Of a stretch of DNA of 64,000 nucleotides, positions 7,610 to 17,241 are shown one piece after another. Source of the stretch: an uncultured Pelagibacteraceae bacterium (lineage in GTDB: Bacteria; Pseudomonadota; Alphaproteobacteria; Pelagibacterales; Pelagibacteraceae); NCBI GenBank assembly GCA_902592275.1, contig CACJDW010000003.1:45093-109092 (forward strand), written 5' to 3'. Within the stretch, counting starts at the first letter, position 1. Each line of letters begins with the position of its first letter. The notes under the pieces were generated by a model. The model had not been told where the DNA came from. It was given only the letters and a program-made list of their open reading frames with translations, and did no database searches. Both the position numbers and the translations under genes were made by a program.

Positions 7610-10384
7610 ATGAATAAAATTCAAAAAACAGATCATTTTTATTTGATTGATGGCTCTGGTTATATTTTTAGAGCTTATTATGCTTTGCCTCCATTAACTA
7701 GAAAAAGTGATGGGCTTCCAACAGGCGCTGTAAGTGGTTTTTGCAGTATGTTATTTAAATTATTAGAAGACTCAAAATCTGATCAAAATTTGCATAAACC
7801 AACACATTTTGCAGTAATATTCGACTCAGCAAGAAAAACTTTCAGAAATGAAATTTATAGTGATTACAAAGCTAATAGGTCAGAGGCGCCTGATGATTTG
7901 GCCCCTCAATTTGAATATATAAGAAAATCAGTTCTAGCATTTAACTTACCATCTGTGGATCTTCCTAATTATGAAGCAGATGATTTAATAGCCACGTATG
8001 TTGATCAAATCCTTAAAAAAGGTGCAAAGGTTACAATTGTCTCATCAGATAAAGATTTAATGCAGCTTTACAAAAAAGGAGTTCGAATTTTTGACCCCAT
8101 GAAAAACAAATTTATAACTGATGATGATGTCGCAAAAAAATTTGGAGTAGATGCCTCAAAAGTCATTGATGTGCAATCTTTAGCGGGAGATAGTAGTGAT
8201 AATGTTCCTGGTGTTCCAGGTATAGGTGTTAAGACGGCTGCAGAGCTAATTAACAAATATGGTACTTTAGAAAATTTACTAAAATCTGCTCATGAGATTA
8301 AGCAAAATAAAAGAAGAGAAACATTAATAGAGAACAAGGATAAAGCATTAATAAGTAAAAAACTTGTAACACTAGATCATAACTCTCCCGTTAATAGAGA
8401 GTTAAGTGAATTTAAATTGCAAAATATAGATAAAGATAAATTATATAAATTTTTAAGAGAAATGGAATTTAACAGGTTGTTAAGCTCTGCAATTTCTGCT
8501 TATGGAGAACCTGAAATAGAAAGTAATAAGATTGAAACTCAAAATCTAGAAAAACAACAAACGATAAATAATAAAAATTATTATTTGATTAATAGTTTAG
8601 ATGAAATTGACAAATGGATAGAGGAGGCAGAAGAAGTTGGTGAAGTTGCTGTAGATACAGAAACCACTTCATTAGATCCTCACCAAGCAGATTTAGTGGG
8701 TATTTCCCTCTGTTCTAAAATTGGAAAAGCATGCTACATACCAGTTGGTCACAAGTCACCCAAGTGCCTTAAAAAAGACGCAGTAATTAAAAAATTAAAA
8801 AAAATATTAGAAGATCCTAGTATAAAAAAAATCGGTCAAAATATTAAATTTGATTTTATCGTATTTTATAAGTGTGGAATAACGCTTTCATCAATGGAAG
8901 ATACAATGCTGATGTCTTATGTCTTAGATGCAGGAAAAAATAGACATAATATGGATACTTTATCAGAAATTCATCTAGGACATAAAACTATTTCATTTAA
9001 AGATATGGTGGGAACAGGTAAGAAAGAAATTAATTTTAGCGAAGTAGAATTAGATAAAGCAAAAGATTACGCTGCTGAAGATGCTGATGTTACTTTTAGA
9101 TTATACAAGAAATTTATCAAAAATTTAAAATCAGAAAAAATGATAAATATTTATGAAATTTTTGAAAAGCCATTAATTAAAATTCTTGCATTTATGGAAA
9201 TAGAGGGAGTTGAAATTGATAGTAAGTTTTTAAAATCTCTTTCATCTAAATTTGAAAAAAAAATCCAAAAACTTGAAAAAGAGGTATTTAAAATTTCTAA
9301 AAAAGAGTTCAATATCGCATCCCCAAAACAATTAGGTGAAATAATTTATAATGACTTAAAAATAGCTGGATTAAAAAAAACCAAAAAAGGAAGTTTTGCA
9401 ACAAGTGCAAGTGTTTTAGAGGATTTAGCTTTCAAAGGTCATGAGTTTCCAAAATTAATTTTAGACTGGAGACAAGTTTCAAAATTAAAAAATACCTATT
9501 CAGATGCTTTACCCGAACATTTAAACCCAAATACAAAAAGAGTTCATACTTCGTTTTTGTTGGCTGCTACAACGACTGGAAGACTAGCATCTAGTGATCC
9601 CAACTTACAAAACATACCAATTAAATCAGAAGATGGAAAAGATATAAGAAAAGCTTTCACTGCAAAAAAAGGGCATCTATTAATTTCTGCGGATTACAAT
9701 CAAATTGAGATGAGAATTTTAGCAGATCTGGCAGATGTAAAAGAACTGAAAAAAGCTTTTAAAAATAAAGAAGATATTCACTCTTTAACAGCTAGCCAAA
9801 TATTTAATATTGATATTAAAAAAGTTAATCAAGATCACAGACGAAAGGCTAAGGCTATTAATTTTGGAATTATTTATGGAATTTCACAATATGGATTAGC
9901 TAAGCAAATAAATGTTTCTAATTATGAAGCAGAGGAATTTTTGAATTCATATTTTGCTAAGTTTCCAGAAATTAAAGTTTATATGGATAATACAATTAAA
10001 TTTTGTAGGAAAAGTGGATATGTTAACAATATTTTTGGACGAAGATCTCACTTTAATGGAATAAACGACAAAAACTTTAATGTCAGAAATTTTCAAGAAC
10101 GTGCTGCAATTAATGCTCCCATTCAAGGTTCTGCTTCTGAAGTAATGAGATTAGCTATGATAAGATTAGATAAGAAATTATCAGAGGAAAAAAATTCTAA
10201 TTCAAAAATGCTCTTGCAAATTCATGATGAATTAATTTTTGAAATTCCAAAAAAAGATGAAAAAATAATGATTAAATTAATTGAGAAAGAAATGACCAGT
10301 GTGGCTCAGAGTGATTATCATTCTTTTTCAACTCCTTTAACAGTTGATATTAATGTGGGAGACAATTGGGGTATGTTACATTAA
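7610..10384 (+). CDS. polA: DNA polymerase I
   Basis: Repair and Okazaki-fragment processing polymerase, 924 residues, full length. Residues 1-300 form the 5'-3' exonuclease (IDGSGYIFRAYYALP, YEADDLIATY, GVPGIGVKTA). Residues about 325-510 are the 3'-5' proofreading domain and look active: VDTETTSLD carries the metal-binding DxE and AAEDADVTFRL the late Asp. The polymerase domain follows with motif A (SADYNQIEMR), motif B (RRKAKAINFGIIYG) and motif C (LQIHDELIFE). A TATAAT at 7589-7594 lies 15 bases before the ATG and no Shine-Dalgarno is seen. Followed by chvI after 50 bases with its own promoter-like sequence. Confidence 0.97.
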   Translation: MNKIQKTDHFYLIDGSGYIFRAYYALPPLTRKSDGLPTGAVSGFCSMLFKLLEDSKSDQNLHKPTHFAVIFDSARKTFRNEIYSDYKANRSEAPDDLAPQFEYIRKSVLAFNLPSVDLPNYEADDLIATYVDQILKKGAKVTIVSSDKDLMQLYKKGVRIFDPMKNKFITDDDVAKKFGVDASKVIDVQSLAGDSSDNVPGVPGIGVKTAAELINKYGTLENLLKSAHEIKQNKRRETLIENKDKALISKKLVTLDHNSPVNRELSEFKLQNIDKDKLYKFLREMEFNRLLSSAISAYGEPEIESNKIETQNLEKQQTINNKNYYLINSLDEIDKWIEEAEEVGEVAVDTETTSLDPHQADLVGISLCSKIGKACYIPVGHKSPKCLKKDAVIKKLKKILEDPSIKKIGQNIKFDFIVFYKCGITLSSMEDTMLMSYVLDAGKNRHNMDTLSEIHLGHKTISFKDMVGTGKKEINFSEVELDKAKDYAAEDADVTFRLYKKFIKNLKSEKMINIYEIFEKPLIKILAFMEIEGVEIDSKFLKSLSSKFEKKIQKLEKEVFKISKKEFNIASPKQLGEIIYNDLKIAGLKKTKKGSFATSASVLEDLAFKGHEFPKLILDWRQVSKLKNTYSDALPEHLNPNTKRVHTSFLLAATTTGRLASSDPNLQNIPIKSEDGKDIRKAFTAKKGHLLISADYNQIEMRILADLADVKELKKAFKNKEDIHSLTASQIFNIDIKKVNQDHRRKAKAINFGIIYGISQYGLAKQINVSNYEAEEFLNSYFAKFPEIKVYMDNTIKFCRKSGYVNNIFGRRSHFNGINDKNFNVRNFQERAAINAPIQGSASEVMRLAMIRLDKKLSEEKNSNSKMLLQIHDELIFEIPKKDEKIMIKLIEKEMTSVAQSDYHSFSTPLTVDINVGDNWGMLH

Positions 10385-10434
10385 ATTTATAACATTGCCC
10401 AAATTAGGACAATTTAGTATTTTTAAACTACTTT

Positions 10435-11142
10435 ATGCAAAAACAAACAATAGCTTTGATAGATGACGATAGAAATATTTTAACAAGTTTGAGTATCGCA
10501 TTAGAAAAAGAGGGTTTTAAAGTTCAAACATACATTGATGGTGAAAGTGCATTAATCGGTTTAACCAGAATGCCACCTGACTTAGCAGTTATTGATATAA
10601 AGATGCCTAAGATGGATGGAGAAGAATTACTAAAAAAACTTCGAAAAAAAACTTCCTTACCAGTAATTTTTTTAACATCTAAAGATGATGAAATTGATGA
10701 GTTGTTAGGTCTAAAGCTAGGCGCAGATGATTTTGTAAAAAAATCTGGAGGTTTTTCCATAAAAGTTTTGATTGAAAGAATTAGAGTGCAGTTAAGAAAA
10801 AAAGATTCAAATAATATTCTAGAGGAAAATAAAAGCCTTATATCTCATGGAAGATTAAAATTAGATCCATCACAACTCGAGTGTGAATGGAATGGAAAAC
10901 AGCTGCCTGATAAATTGACAACAACTGAGTTTTTAATTGTTAAAGAATTAGCAAAGAGACCTGGTATAATTAAGGAAAGAGCTCAGCTTATGGATATTGC
11001 TTACCGAGAAGATACAGATATTGAGGATAGAACCATTGATAGTCATGTAAAACGAATTAGAAAAAAATTTAAAAAAGTAGATCCTGATTTTTCAGCTATT
11101 GAAACTAGGTATGGTAGTGGATATAGATGGAATGTTAGCTAA
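10435..11142 (+). CDS. chvI: ChvI-like response regulator (OmpR family)
   Basis: DNA-binding response regulator paired with the kinase encoded next (one-base overlap, TAATG). In alphaproteobacteria ChvG-ChvI controls envelope and acid-stress genes. 235 residues: receiver domain with acidic pocket IDDDRN (residues 9-14), phosphoacceptor Asp54 in IDIKMPKMDG, switch Thr in FLTSKDDEIDEL, and a winged-helix domain at about 135-235 ending in RYGSGYRW. Odd: the near-universal Lys-Pro after the last receiver strand is replaced by KKSGGFS (residues 102-108), which lacks the Pro and has two extra glycines. A TTGCCC-N17-TATTTT promoter-like pair lies at 10395-10423. Confidence 0.9.
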   Translation: MQKQTIALIDDDRNILTSLSIALEKEGFKVQTYIDGESALIGLTRMPPDLAVIDIKMPKMDGEELLKKLRKKTSLPVIFLTSKDDEIDELLGLKLGADDFVKKSGGFSIKVLIERIRVQLRKKDSNNILEENKSLISHGRLKLDPSQLECEWNGKQLPDKLTTTEFLIVKELAKRPGIIKERAQLMDIAYREDTDIEDRTIDSHVKRIRKKFKKVDPDFSAIETRYGSGYRWNVS

Positions 11143-12683
11143 TGTTTAGTAAATACTTAAAAACTCTTTCTATATTAAAGAAATTTTTATTTATAAATTT
11201 TGTAATTTTTACAATTATTGGACTATTTACGTTCATATATCTTAATAATATTCAGCCAAGTTTAATAAAAAAAAAATCTCAAAATCATACAAACATTATT
11301 AACAACACTATTGATAATATTTTAAGGCTAGATGTAAAATTCCAATCTGACGATATTAGAAGATTTTTATTTTCTACAAGGTTTATTTTTCAAAATTTAG
11401 ATAGAGTAATATTTTTTGATGATCAACTTAACCTTATTGGTGACACTGATACTTTAGATCTTGATCCAAGATCATTCTCTACAAGACTTGATAAAATTGA
11501 ATTTGAAAGTTTAGATAATGAGGAAATAGAAAAAACTATTGAGGAAAAAAATATAAAAATTGATGAAAAAAAACCTGTTTCATTCAAAGATATATTAAAA
11601 AGTTATTCCAGTTCTGAAAATTTAGGAGCTCCTTACACTTTTACGCAAGAAGATTTTAATCAATTTAATGTAACAACAATTAAGAATGTTACAAAGAATG
11701 GAATTAATCTTGGTTATGTAGCTATTACAGAAAATGCTAACGAAATAAAGACAGCGATAGATGAGAGAAAAGCATTTGTAATAAGAACGGCTATATCTGT
11801 AGGATTTGTAATATTAATTTTTTCTTTTGTTTTAAGTAGATATTTCATTAAACCAATACAAAATCTTGTTGGATATACAATTCGTATCAAAGAAAAAAGT
11901 CAAGTTAAACCAGGTATTGAAAATTTAAAAAAAAGAAATGACGAATTAGGACTTTTATCTAATTCTTTAGAAGATATGACAAATGAGCTTCAAAATAGAG
12001 TTACACATGCAGAAAACTTTTCGACAGATCTAGTTCATGAAATTAGAAATCCATTAGCATCTTTAAAAAGTGCATCAGAAATTTTACAAGACACAAATGA
12101 TAGCGAACAAAGAAATAGATTATTGAATATACTTAGTCATGACGTTCAAAGAATAGAAAGATTAATTACCGATTACTCGCAAATGTTAAAGGATGAAGTT
12201 GCTTTAAGTAAAGAAAAAATGAAAAAAATTGATATTGAACCTATCATTCAATCTGTTGTTGATGATTATAATAATATTCATCAAGTGAAAAAAGGAATTA
12301 AAATTGAATATAAAAATGATGGAAAAACTAAATATTTAATAAATGGTATAGAAAACAGAATTGAACAAATCATTGCAAATTTATTGGATAACTCAATATC
12401 ATTTAGTAAAGACGGTGCTAATGTTTTTGTTGATGTTTCTGTTAATGGAAAAAATCAAATATCAATTAAAATTGTTGATGAAGGACAAGGATTTAAAGAA
12501 AAAGATACATCAAGAATATTTAAAAGATTTTATAGTAATAGACCTGAAAAATTTGGAGAACATTCAGGCTTAGGTTTAAACATAGTAAAAAACTTGGTTG
12601 AACTCCACGATGGTGAAATTGTAGCATCTAATCGTATTGATAAAGAAGGAGCAATAATAGAGATAAAATTTCCCAATGTTTAA
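11142..12683 (+). CDS. chvG: ChvG-like sensor histidine kinase
   Basis: Membrane histidine kinase, 513 residues, partner of the preceding regulator. Two membrane segments at about 13-35 and 205-228 bracket a periplasmic sensing domain of about 170 residues; a HAMP linker follows (about 228-280). The dimerisation box has the phospho-His in LVHEIRNPLASL near residue 302; the ATPase domain has the N box NLLDNSISFS, and the G boxes DEGQGF and GLGLNIVKNL. The cytosolic N-terminus seen in some ChvG proteins is short here. Co-transcribed with chvI by the one-base overlap. The signal sensed cannot be read from the sequence. Confidence 0.9.
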   Translation: MFSKYLKTLSILKKFLFINFVIFTIIGLFTFIYLNNIQPSLIKKKSQNHTNIINNTIDNILRLDVKFQSDDIRRFLFSTRFIFQNLDRVIFFDDQLNLIGDTDTLDLDPRSFSTRLDKIEFESLDNEEIEKTIEEKNIKIDEKKPVSFKDILKSYSSSENLGAPYTFTQEDFNQFNVTTIKNVTKNGINLGYVAITENANEIKTAIDERKAFVIRTAISVGFVILIFSFVLSRYFIKPIQNLVGYTIRIKEKSQVKPGIENLKKRNDELGLLSNSLEDMTNELQNRVTHAENFSTDLVHEIRNPLASLKSASEILQDTNDSEQRNRLLNILSHDVQRIERLITDYSQMLKDEVALSKEKMKKIDIEPIIQSVVDDYNNIHQVKKGIKIEYKNDGKTKYLINGIENRIEQIIANLLDNSISFSKDGANVFVDVSVNGKNQISIKIVDEGQGFKEKDTSRIFKRFYSNRPEKFGEHSGLGLNIVKNLVELHDGEIVASNRIDKEGAIIEIKFPNV

Positions 12684-12690
12684 TCATTGC

Positions 12691-12718
12691 TTGATAAATA
12701 AATACTTAGCTGTATAAA
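12691..12718 (+). promoter_or_regulatory. Sigma-70 type promoter of ahcY
   Basis: TTGATA (12691-12696), 16-base spacer, TATAAA (12713-12718). The ahcY ATG at 12726 is 7 bases after the -10 element, which places the expected transcription start at or next to the start codon. No Shine-Dalgarno and no room for a leader riboswitch. Confidence 0.65.
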
Positions 12719-12725
12719 GCTTTCA

Positions 12726-14012
12726 ATGGAAGATTATAAAGTAAAAGACATTGCTCAAGCTGAATTTGGTAGAAAAGAAATATCAATAGCTGAAAGTGAA
12801 ATGCCTGGTTTAATGGCTTTAAGAGAAGAGTATTCTAAAGAAAAACCATTAAAAGGTGCAAGGATTATAGGATGTCTTCATATGACAATTCAAACTGCAG
12901 TACTAATCGAAACCTTAGTTGCATTAGGCGCTGAAGTTCGTTGGTCTTCATGTAATATTTTTTCAACACAAGATCATGCAGCTGCTGCAATTGCAAAGGC
13001 TGGGATCCCTGTTTATGCTTGGAAAGGTGAAACAGAAGAGGAATATTTATGGTGCATTAAACAAACTATAGTTGGAAAACCTGACTGGAAACCTAACATG
13101 TTGTTAGATGATGGTGGTGATTTAACAGCTATCATGCACAATGAATATCAGGATTTAATGAAAGATATCAAGGGAGTTTCAGAAGAGACTACCACTGGAA
13201 TTAAAGCACTTAATAAAATGGAAAAAGATAAATCGCTTTTAGTTCCAGCAATAAACGTGAATGACTCTGTCACAAAATCAAAATTTGATAATTTATATGG
13301 ATGTAGAGAAAGTTTAGTAGATGGAATAAGAAGAGCTACTGATGTAATGATGTCAGGAAAAATTGCTATTGTTGCTGGTTTTGGAGACGTTGGAAAAGGA
13401 AGTGCTGCATCTTTAAGACAAAGTGGAGCTAGAGTTTTAGTTACAGAAGCAGATCCAATTTGTGCTCTACAAGCTGCAATGGAAGGTTATGAAGTGGTAT
13501 TAATGGAGGAGGCTATAAGTAGAGCTGATATCGTTGTAACAGCAACAGGTAACAAAGATATTGTTACTGCAGATCATATGAGAGATATGAAGGATAGAGC
13601 TATCTTATGTAATATTGGTCACTTTGATAATGAAATACAAGTTGAAGCTCTTAAAAATTATAAATGGACTGAAGTAAAACCTCAAGTGCATGAAATAGAG
13701 CTGCCTAGTGGTAAAAGAATTATTCTTTTAGCTGAAGGAAGATTAGTTAATCTTGGTTGTGCAACTGGACATCCAAGTTTTGTAATGAGTGCATCATTTA
13801 CTAATCAAGTTATTGCTCAAATAGAACTTTGGCATAATCATAAAAATTATGAAAATAAAGTTTACGTACTTCCAAAACATTTAGATGAAAAAGTAGCAAC
13901 TTTGCATTTAAAAAAAGTTGGGGCAAAACTAACAAAATTATCAAAAGAGCAAGCAGATTATATAAGCGTTGGAACAGAAGGTCCTTTCAAACCAGATGCC
14001 TATCGCTATTAA
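12726..14012 (+). CDS. ahcY: Adenosylhomocysteinase
   Basis: Cytoplasmic NAD-dependent enzyme that hydrolyses S-adenosylhomocysteine to adenosine and homocysteine, removing the inhibitor of methyltransferases. 428 residues, shorter than the 460-470 of forms with the extra insert, matching the compact type. Seen: [12 protein letters not shown] near residue 55, [16 protein letters not shown], the Rossmann loop [10 protein letters not shown] near 220, [10 protein letters not shown], and the C-terminal tail ending DAYRY, which reaches into the NAD site of the neighbouring subunit. Its 3' end overlaps tsaE. A nearby SAM-using enzyme in the window is the cyclopropane synthase at 47585. Confidence 0.97.
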   Translation: MEDYKVKDIAQAEFGRKEISIAESEMPGLMALREEYSKEKPLKGARIIGCLHMTIQTAVLIETLVALGAEVRWSSCNIFSTQDHAAAAIAKAGIPVYAWKGETEEEYLWCIKQTIVGKPDWKPNMLLDDGGDLTAIMHNEYQDLMKDIKGVSEETTTGIKALNKMEKDKSLLVPAINVNDSVTKSKFDNLYGCRESLVDGIRRATDVMMSGKIAIVAGFGDVGKGSAASLRQSGARVLVTEADPICALQAAMEGYEVVLMEEAISRADIVVTATGNKDIVTADHMRDMKDRAILCNIGHFDNEIQVEALKNYKWTEVKPQVHEIELPSGKRIILLAEGRLVNLGCATGHPSFVMSASFTNQVIAQIELWHNHKNYENKVYVLPKHLDEKVATLHLKKVGAKLTKLSKEQADYISVGTEGPFKPDAYRY

Positions 14013-14445
14013 AGATAGCACAATTGATATCACTTCAGAGAAGTTAACCAAAGAATTAGCTAAAGAATTTACAAAATATCTTAAAGGTGGCGAGTTTATT
14101 TTTTTATATGGAGAGATGGGCGTTGGTAAAACAACCTTTGTTAAATATTTTATAAATGAGTATCAAAAAATAAATAATTTAAAACAAACAGAAATTACAA
14201 GCCCTACTTTTAGTTTATTAAATGAGTATCAGGTGAAAAATATAAGAATAAAACATTATGATTTATTTAGAATTAATAGGAAAGAGGATATCAATAATTT
14301 AGATATTTTTGAAAAGGATAATAAATTAATAACGCTTATAGAATGGCCACAATTGATTGCTGATAAACAAGATATAAAATTTATAACTTTAACATTTAAT
14401 TATTTAAATCAATTAAATGATAGAACTGTAGATATAAAAGTTTAA
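13996..14445 (+). CDS. tsaE: tRNA threonylcarbamoyladenosine ATPase subunit TsaE
   Basis: ATPase of the TsaB-TsaD-TsaE complex that makes t6A37 in ANN-decoding tRNAs. Walker [10 protein letters not shown] lies near residue 38, and [10 protein letters not shown] and the IEWPQ stretch are typical. About 149 residues with ATG 13996; another in-frame ATG at 13969 would add nine residues lying wholly inside ahcY, so I prefer 13996. Start is in a 17-base overlap with ahcY. It heads the tsaE-amgK-murU order characteristic of alphaproteobacteria and is followed by amgK after 16 bases. Confidence 0.9.
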   Translation: MPIAIKDSTIDITSEKLTKELAKEFTKYLKGGEFIFLYGEMGVGKTTFVKYFINEYQKINNLKQTEITSPTFSLLNEYQVKNIRIKHYDLFRINRKEDINNLDIFEKDNKLITLIEWPQLIADKQDIKFITLTFNYLNQLNDRTVDIKV

Positions 14446-14461
14446 ATTAAAATTTATTTTG

Positions 14462-15406
14462 ATGAAAAGCTTAGCAAAATTGAAAAAAATAAAAGGTGAC
14501 GCATCTTTTAGAGAATTTTACAGAAACAAACAAAATAAATCAATTGTAGTAGTATCTAAGAAAGAAAGGTTAAAAAATCTTTTAATTTATGATGCGATTA
14601 ATAAAATTTTAATTAAAAACAAAATTCTAGCACCAAATCTATTAAGAGAAAATTACATAAATAATTATATAGAAATTCAAGACTTTGGAGATCAAACTCT
14701 ATTTGAAATTTTAAAAAATAAAAAAAATAATAAATTCATTACCTTTAAGAAAATTGTAAAAATTTTAAACAAAATTCAATCAATAAAAGACAAAAAAATA
14801 AAAAATTTTAAAAATAAATTTTATAAAGTTCAAGTATATAAAAACAAAATTTTATTTGATGAAGCCAAACTTTTTTGTGATTGGTACGTTCCCAAGATAT
14901 TGTCTAAATCCGAAAGTATTCAATTTAAAAAGAAATTTAGATTAGAGATAAAAAAATTATTATCAAAATTAAATTATAAAAATGTTACATTTGTTCATAG
15001 AGATTTTCATGTTTCAAATTTGATGTATCACAATAAAAAAATTGCAGTAATAGATACTCAAGACGCACTAATTGGCAATAGAGCTTACGATTTAGCATCC
15101 TTAATTGATGACGTAAGATTAAAAACACCCAATGAATTAAAAGAGAAAGTATTTAAGTTTTACGTCAAAACAAATAAAAAAATTAATTTAGAAAAATTTA
15201 AAAAAGATTTTGAAATATTATCTGTTTTAAGGAATTTAAAAATAATTGGTATATTTATGCGTTTAGCTGTTAGAGATAACAAAAAAAAATATCTTAAATT
15301 AATTCCCTACGCTTGGGAATTGATTAATCATAGAATTAAAGAGCAAAATGAATTCAATAATTTGATGTTACTATTAAAAAATAATTTTCCAAAATTTATA
15401 AGGTAG
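14462..15406 (+). CDS. amgK: N-acetylmuramate/N-acetylglucosamine kinase (phosphotransferase family)
   Basis: Anomeric sugar kinase of the aminoglycoside-phosphotransferase fold, 314 residues. It phosphorylates MurNAc (or GlcNAc) at C1 so that MurU can make UDP-MurNAc, recycling peptidoglycan sugars and bypassing de novo synthesis. Seen: the glycine-poor N lobe with KKIKGDASFREFYR, catalytic loop VHRDFHVSNLM near residue 180, and the metal-binding IDTQDALIGNRAYDLASL near 197. The function call leans on the tsaE-amgK-murU context. A TTG at 14459 directly precedes ATG 14462; I use the ATG. murU follows after 4 bases. Confidence 0.85.
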   Translation: MKSLAKLKKIKGDASFREFYRNKQNKSIVVVSKKERLKNLLIYDAINKILIKNKILAPNLLRENYINNYIEIQDFGDQTLFEILKNKKNNKFITFKKIVKILNKIQSIKDKKIKNFKNKFYKVQVYKNKILFDEAKLFCDWYVPKILSKSESIQFKKKFRLEIKKLLSKLNYKNVTFVHRDFHVSNLMYHNKKIAVIDTQDALIGNRAYDLASLIDDVRLKTPNELKEKVFKFYVKTNKKINLEKFKKDFEILSVLRNLKIIGIFMRLAVRDNKKKYLKLIPYAWELINHRIKEQNEFNNLMLLLKNNFPKFIR

Positions 15407-15410
15407 AGTA

Positions 15411-16100
15411 GTGAGAATAAATACAGCTTTAATTTTATGTGCAGGTTTTGGTAAAAGATTAAATCCAATTACATTAAATATTCCTAAGCCCTTATTAGAG
15501 ATTAAAAATGTAAGTATGTTGGAAAGATGTATTAATTTAATTGAAAAACTAGGTATTAAAAAAATCTTAATAAATACTTTTTATTTAAAGGATCAATTTT
15601 CAGTGTTTTTAAACAGTAAAAATTTCAACATTGATATCAAAATAATTGAGGATGGTGAGCATATTTTAGATACGGGGGGAGGTATTCAAAATATGATTAA
15701 AGACTCCAATGAAAATGACTTTTTAATTTTTAATCCAGATACAGTTTGGAGCAATAATTATAGAGATGAGATATTAAAAATGGAAGAAATTTATTTCTCA
15801 AAAAAAATAGAAAACATTCTCCTTTTAGCAAATAAAAAATTAAGTTTTGATAAAAAGCTAAAAGGAGATTTCAATTTAAATAATAATTTAATTAACAAAG
15901 AGTCTGAAAAAGAATTTATTTACATTGGATGTCAAATTATTAATAAAAAATTGTTTACTAGAGATAAAATAGAAAATTATTCAATTTTGGAGATTTGGAA
16001 TAATTTATTAGATCAAAAAAAGTTATACGGCTATGAAAGTCAAAATGATTTTTATCACTTAACAGATCTGGATATTTTTAAAAAACTAAAAGATCTTTAG
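15411..16100 (+). CDS. murU: N-acetylmuramate-1-phosphate uridylyltransferase
   Basis: Nucleotidyltransferase of 229 residues that converts MurNAc-1-phosphate and UTP to UDP-MurNAc, second step of the recycling shunt started by AmgK. Seen: the sugar-nucleotidyltransferase signature LILCAGFGKRLNPIT near residue 8 with IPKPLLEI, DTGGGIQNM near 85, and the FNPDTVW metal site near 107. Starts with GTG, preceded by AGGTAGAG, 4 bases after amgK. The 3' end overlaps the convergent gpmA by 23 bases. Without the neighbours it could be a mannose-1-phosphate guanylyltransferase-like enzyme. Confidence 0.85.
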   Translation: MRINTALILCAGFGKRLNPITLNIPKPLLEIKNVSMLERCINLIEKLGIKKILINTFYLKDQFSVFLNSKNFNIDIKIIEDGEHILDTGGGIQNMIKDSNENDFLIFNPDTVWSNNYRDEILKMEEIYFSKKIENILLLANKKLSFDKKLKGDFNLNNNLINKESEKEFIYIGCQIINKKLFTRDKIENYSILEIWNNLLDQKKLYGYESQNDFYHLTDLDIFKKLKDL

Positions 16101-16785
16101 CTCTTTCTTGATCAAGATATTTGCAATTAGAAATTTTGCTGTTTTCTAATTCAATTAAAAGTGGATTTCCTGTAGGTATTTCAAGTTTAGAAATTTCATT
16201 GTTATCTAAATTAAACAAATATTTACAAAGAGCTCTTATAGAGTTTCCGTGTGCAGAAATAAGAATATTTTCATTTGTTTTTTTTTCTAAATCTCTGTTA
16301 TAAAAATTAATCACTCTTTCATATGTATCTTTAAGTGATTCAGTATCAGGAATTTTTTCTAAAGGAATTTCTTTGTAAGTTACAATATTTATTGGATGAT
16401 ATGGATTGCTTTTATCTAAAGGGTCAGGTCTAAGATCCCAAGAACGTCTAAATTGATGAACTTTTTCTTCTCCAAGTTTTACTTTCATTTCATCTTTATT
16501 TAATCCAGTGAGAGCACCATAATGTCTTTCATTTAATTCCCATGCACTCTTTACTTCTTTAAAATCTTGCAGTTCTTCCTGTATAATTTTTAAAGTATTT
16601 TTTGCTCTTAATTGAAAAGATGAATAATAAAGATTAATTTCAATATTTTCTTGTTTTATTAGTTGGCCAGCTTTTTTTGCCTCTGACTTTCCATTTTCTG
16701 TTAGATCTACATCAACCCATCCAGTAAATTTTTTTTCAAGGTTCCAAACACTTTGACCGTGCCTTATTAAAATTAAATAACTCAT
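16078..16785 (-). CDS. gpmA: 2,3-bisphosphoglycerate-dependent phosphoglycerate mutase
   Basis: Glycolytic/gluconeogenic enzyme interconverting 3- and 2-phosphoglycerate. 235 residues with the phospho-His in LIRHGQSVWN (His9), FTGWVDVDLTENG, the catalytic ERHYGALTG near residue 87, RRSWDLRPDP and the second catalytic His in ISAHGNSIRAL near 180. The length and the insert with NIVTYKEIPLE are those of the BPG-dependent type. Convergent with murU by 23 bases, the longest overlap in the window; divergent from the VanZ-like gene across 45 bases. Confidence 0.94.
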   Translation of the reverse strand: MSYLILIRHGQSVWNLEKKFTGWVDVDLTENGKSEAKKAGQLIKQENIEINLYYSSFQLRAKNTLKIIQEELQDFKEVKSAWELNERHYGALTGLNKDEMKVKLGEEKVHQFRRSWDLRPDPLDKSNPYHPINIVTYKEIPLEKIPDTESLKDTYERVINFYNRDLEKKTNENILISAHGNSIRALCKYLFNLDNNEISKLEIPTGNPLLIELENSKISNCKYLDQERAKDLLVF

Positions 16786-16830
16786 TTGTTTAACTTTTAG
16801 ATTAATTTGATAAATAACACTATACTATTA

Positions 16831-17241
16831 ATGAATAAATTTTTTTCAAAATATAAATTTATTTTTTATTTTTGCAATTTTATTTTAATTTTTTTATACC
16901 TATTCCCAGGGAGTATTTTAGGTTGGTTATTTTATAATAATCCCAGCCAACAACCTCAAATTACTTCAGATTTTTATTTTTCTAATTTAAATATTTCAAG
17001 TAATCATGTTTATGCTTTTCTTGTTTTTTCAATTGTTGGTTTTTTTAGTTATAAAAAATTAAATCAATTAAAAATATTAAGCATTTATTTAATATTATTA
17101 TCTATAATACTTGAGATTTTGCATTTATTTATTCCTCAGAGAACTTTTCAATTTTCAGATTTATTTGGAAATTTATTAGGTGTATTAATAATATTAATCT
17201 TATTTTACTTTTTTATAAAAAATGAAAATTCTAAAACTTAA
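16831..17241 (+). CDS. VanZ-like small membrane protein
   Basis: A 136-residue hydrophobic protein with four predicted membrane helices (about 8-32, 57-73, 82-104 and 112-132). The arrangement and the LEILHLFIPQRTFQFSDLFGNLLG stretch (seen here as IPQRTFQFSDLFGN) match the VanZ-like fold, whose biochemical role is unknown outside teicoplanin resistance. ATG 16831 is preceded four bases earlier by TATACT, suggesting a leaderless message; a TTG at 16807 would be an alternative longer start. It overlaps the lipoprotein gene by 20 bases, so the pair may act together at the envelope. Confidence 0.7.
   Translation: MNKFFSKYKFIFYFCNFILIFLYLFPGSILGWLFYNNPSQQPQITSDFYFSNLNISSNHVYAFLVFSIVGFFSYKKLNQLKILSIYLILLSIILEILHLFIPQRTFQFSDLFGNLLGVLIILILFYFFIKNENSKT

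Noticed and set aside
12684..12725. SAH or SAM riboswitch before ahcY
   Set aside because: Only 42 bases lie between chvG and ahcY and the promoter fills them; there is no room for an aptamer.
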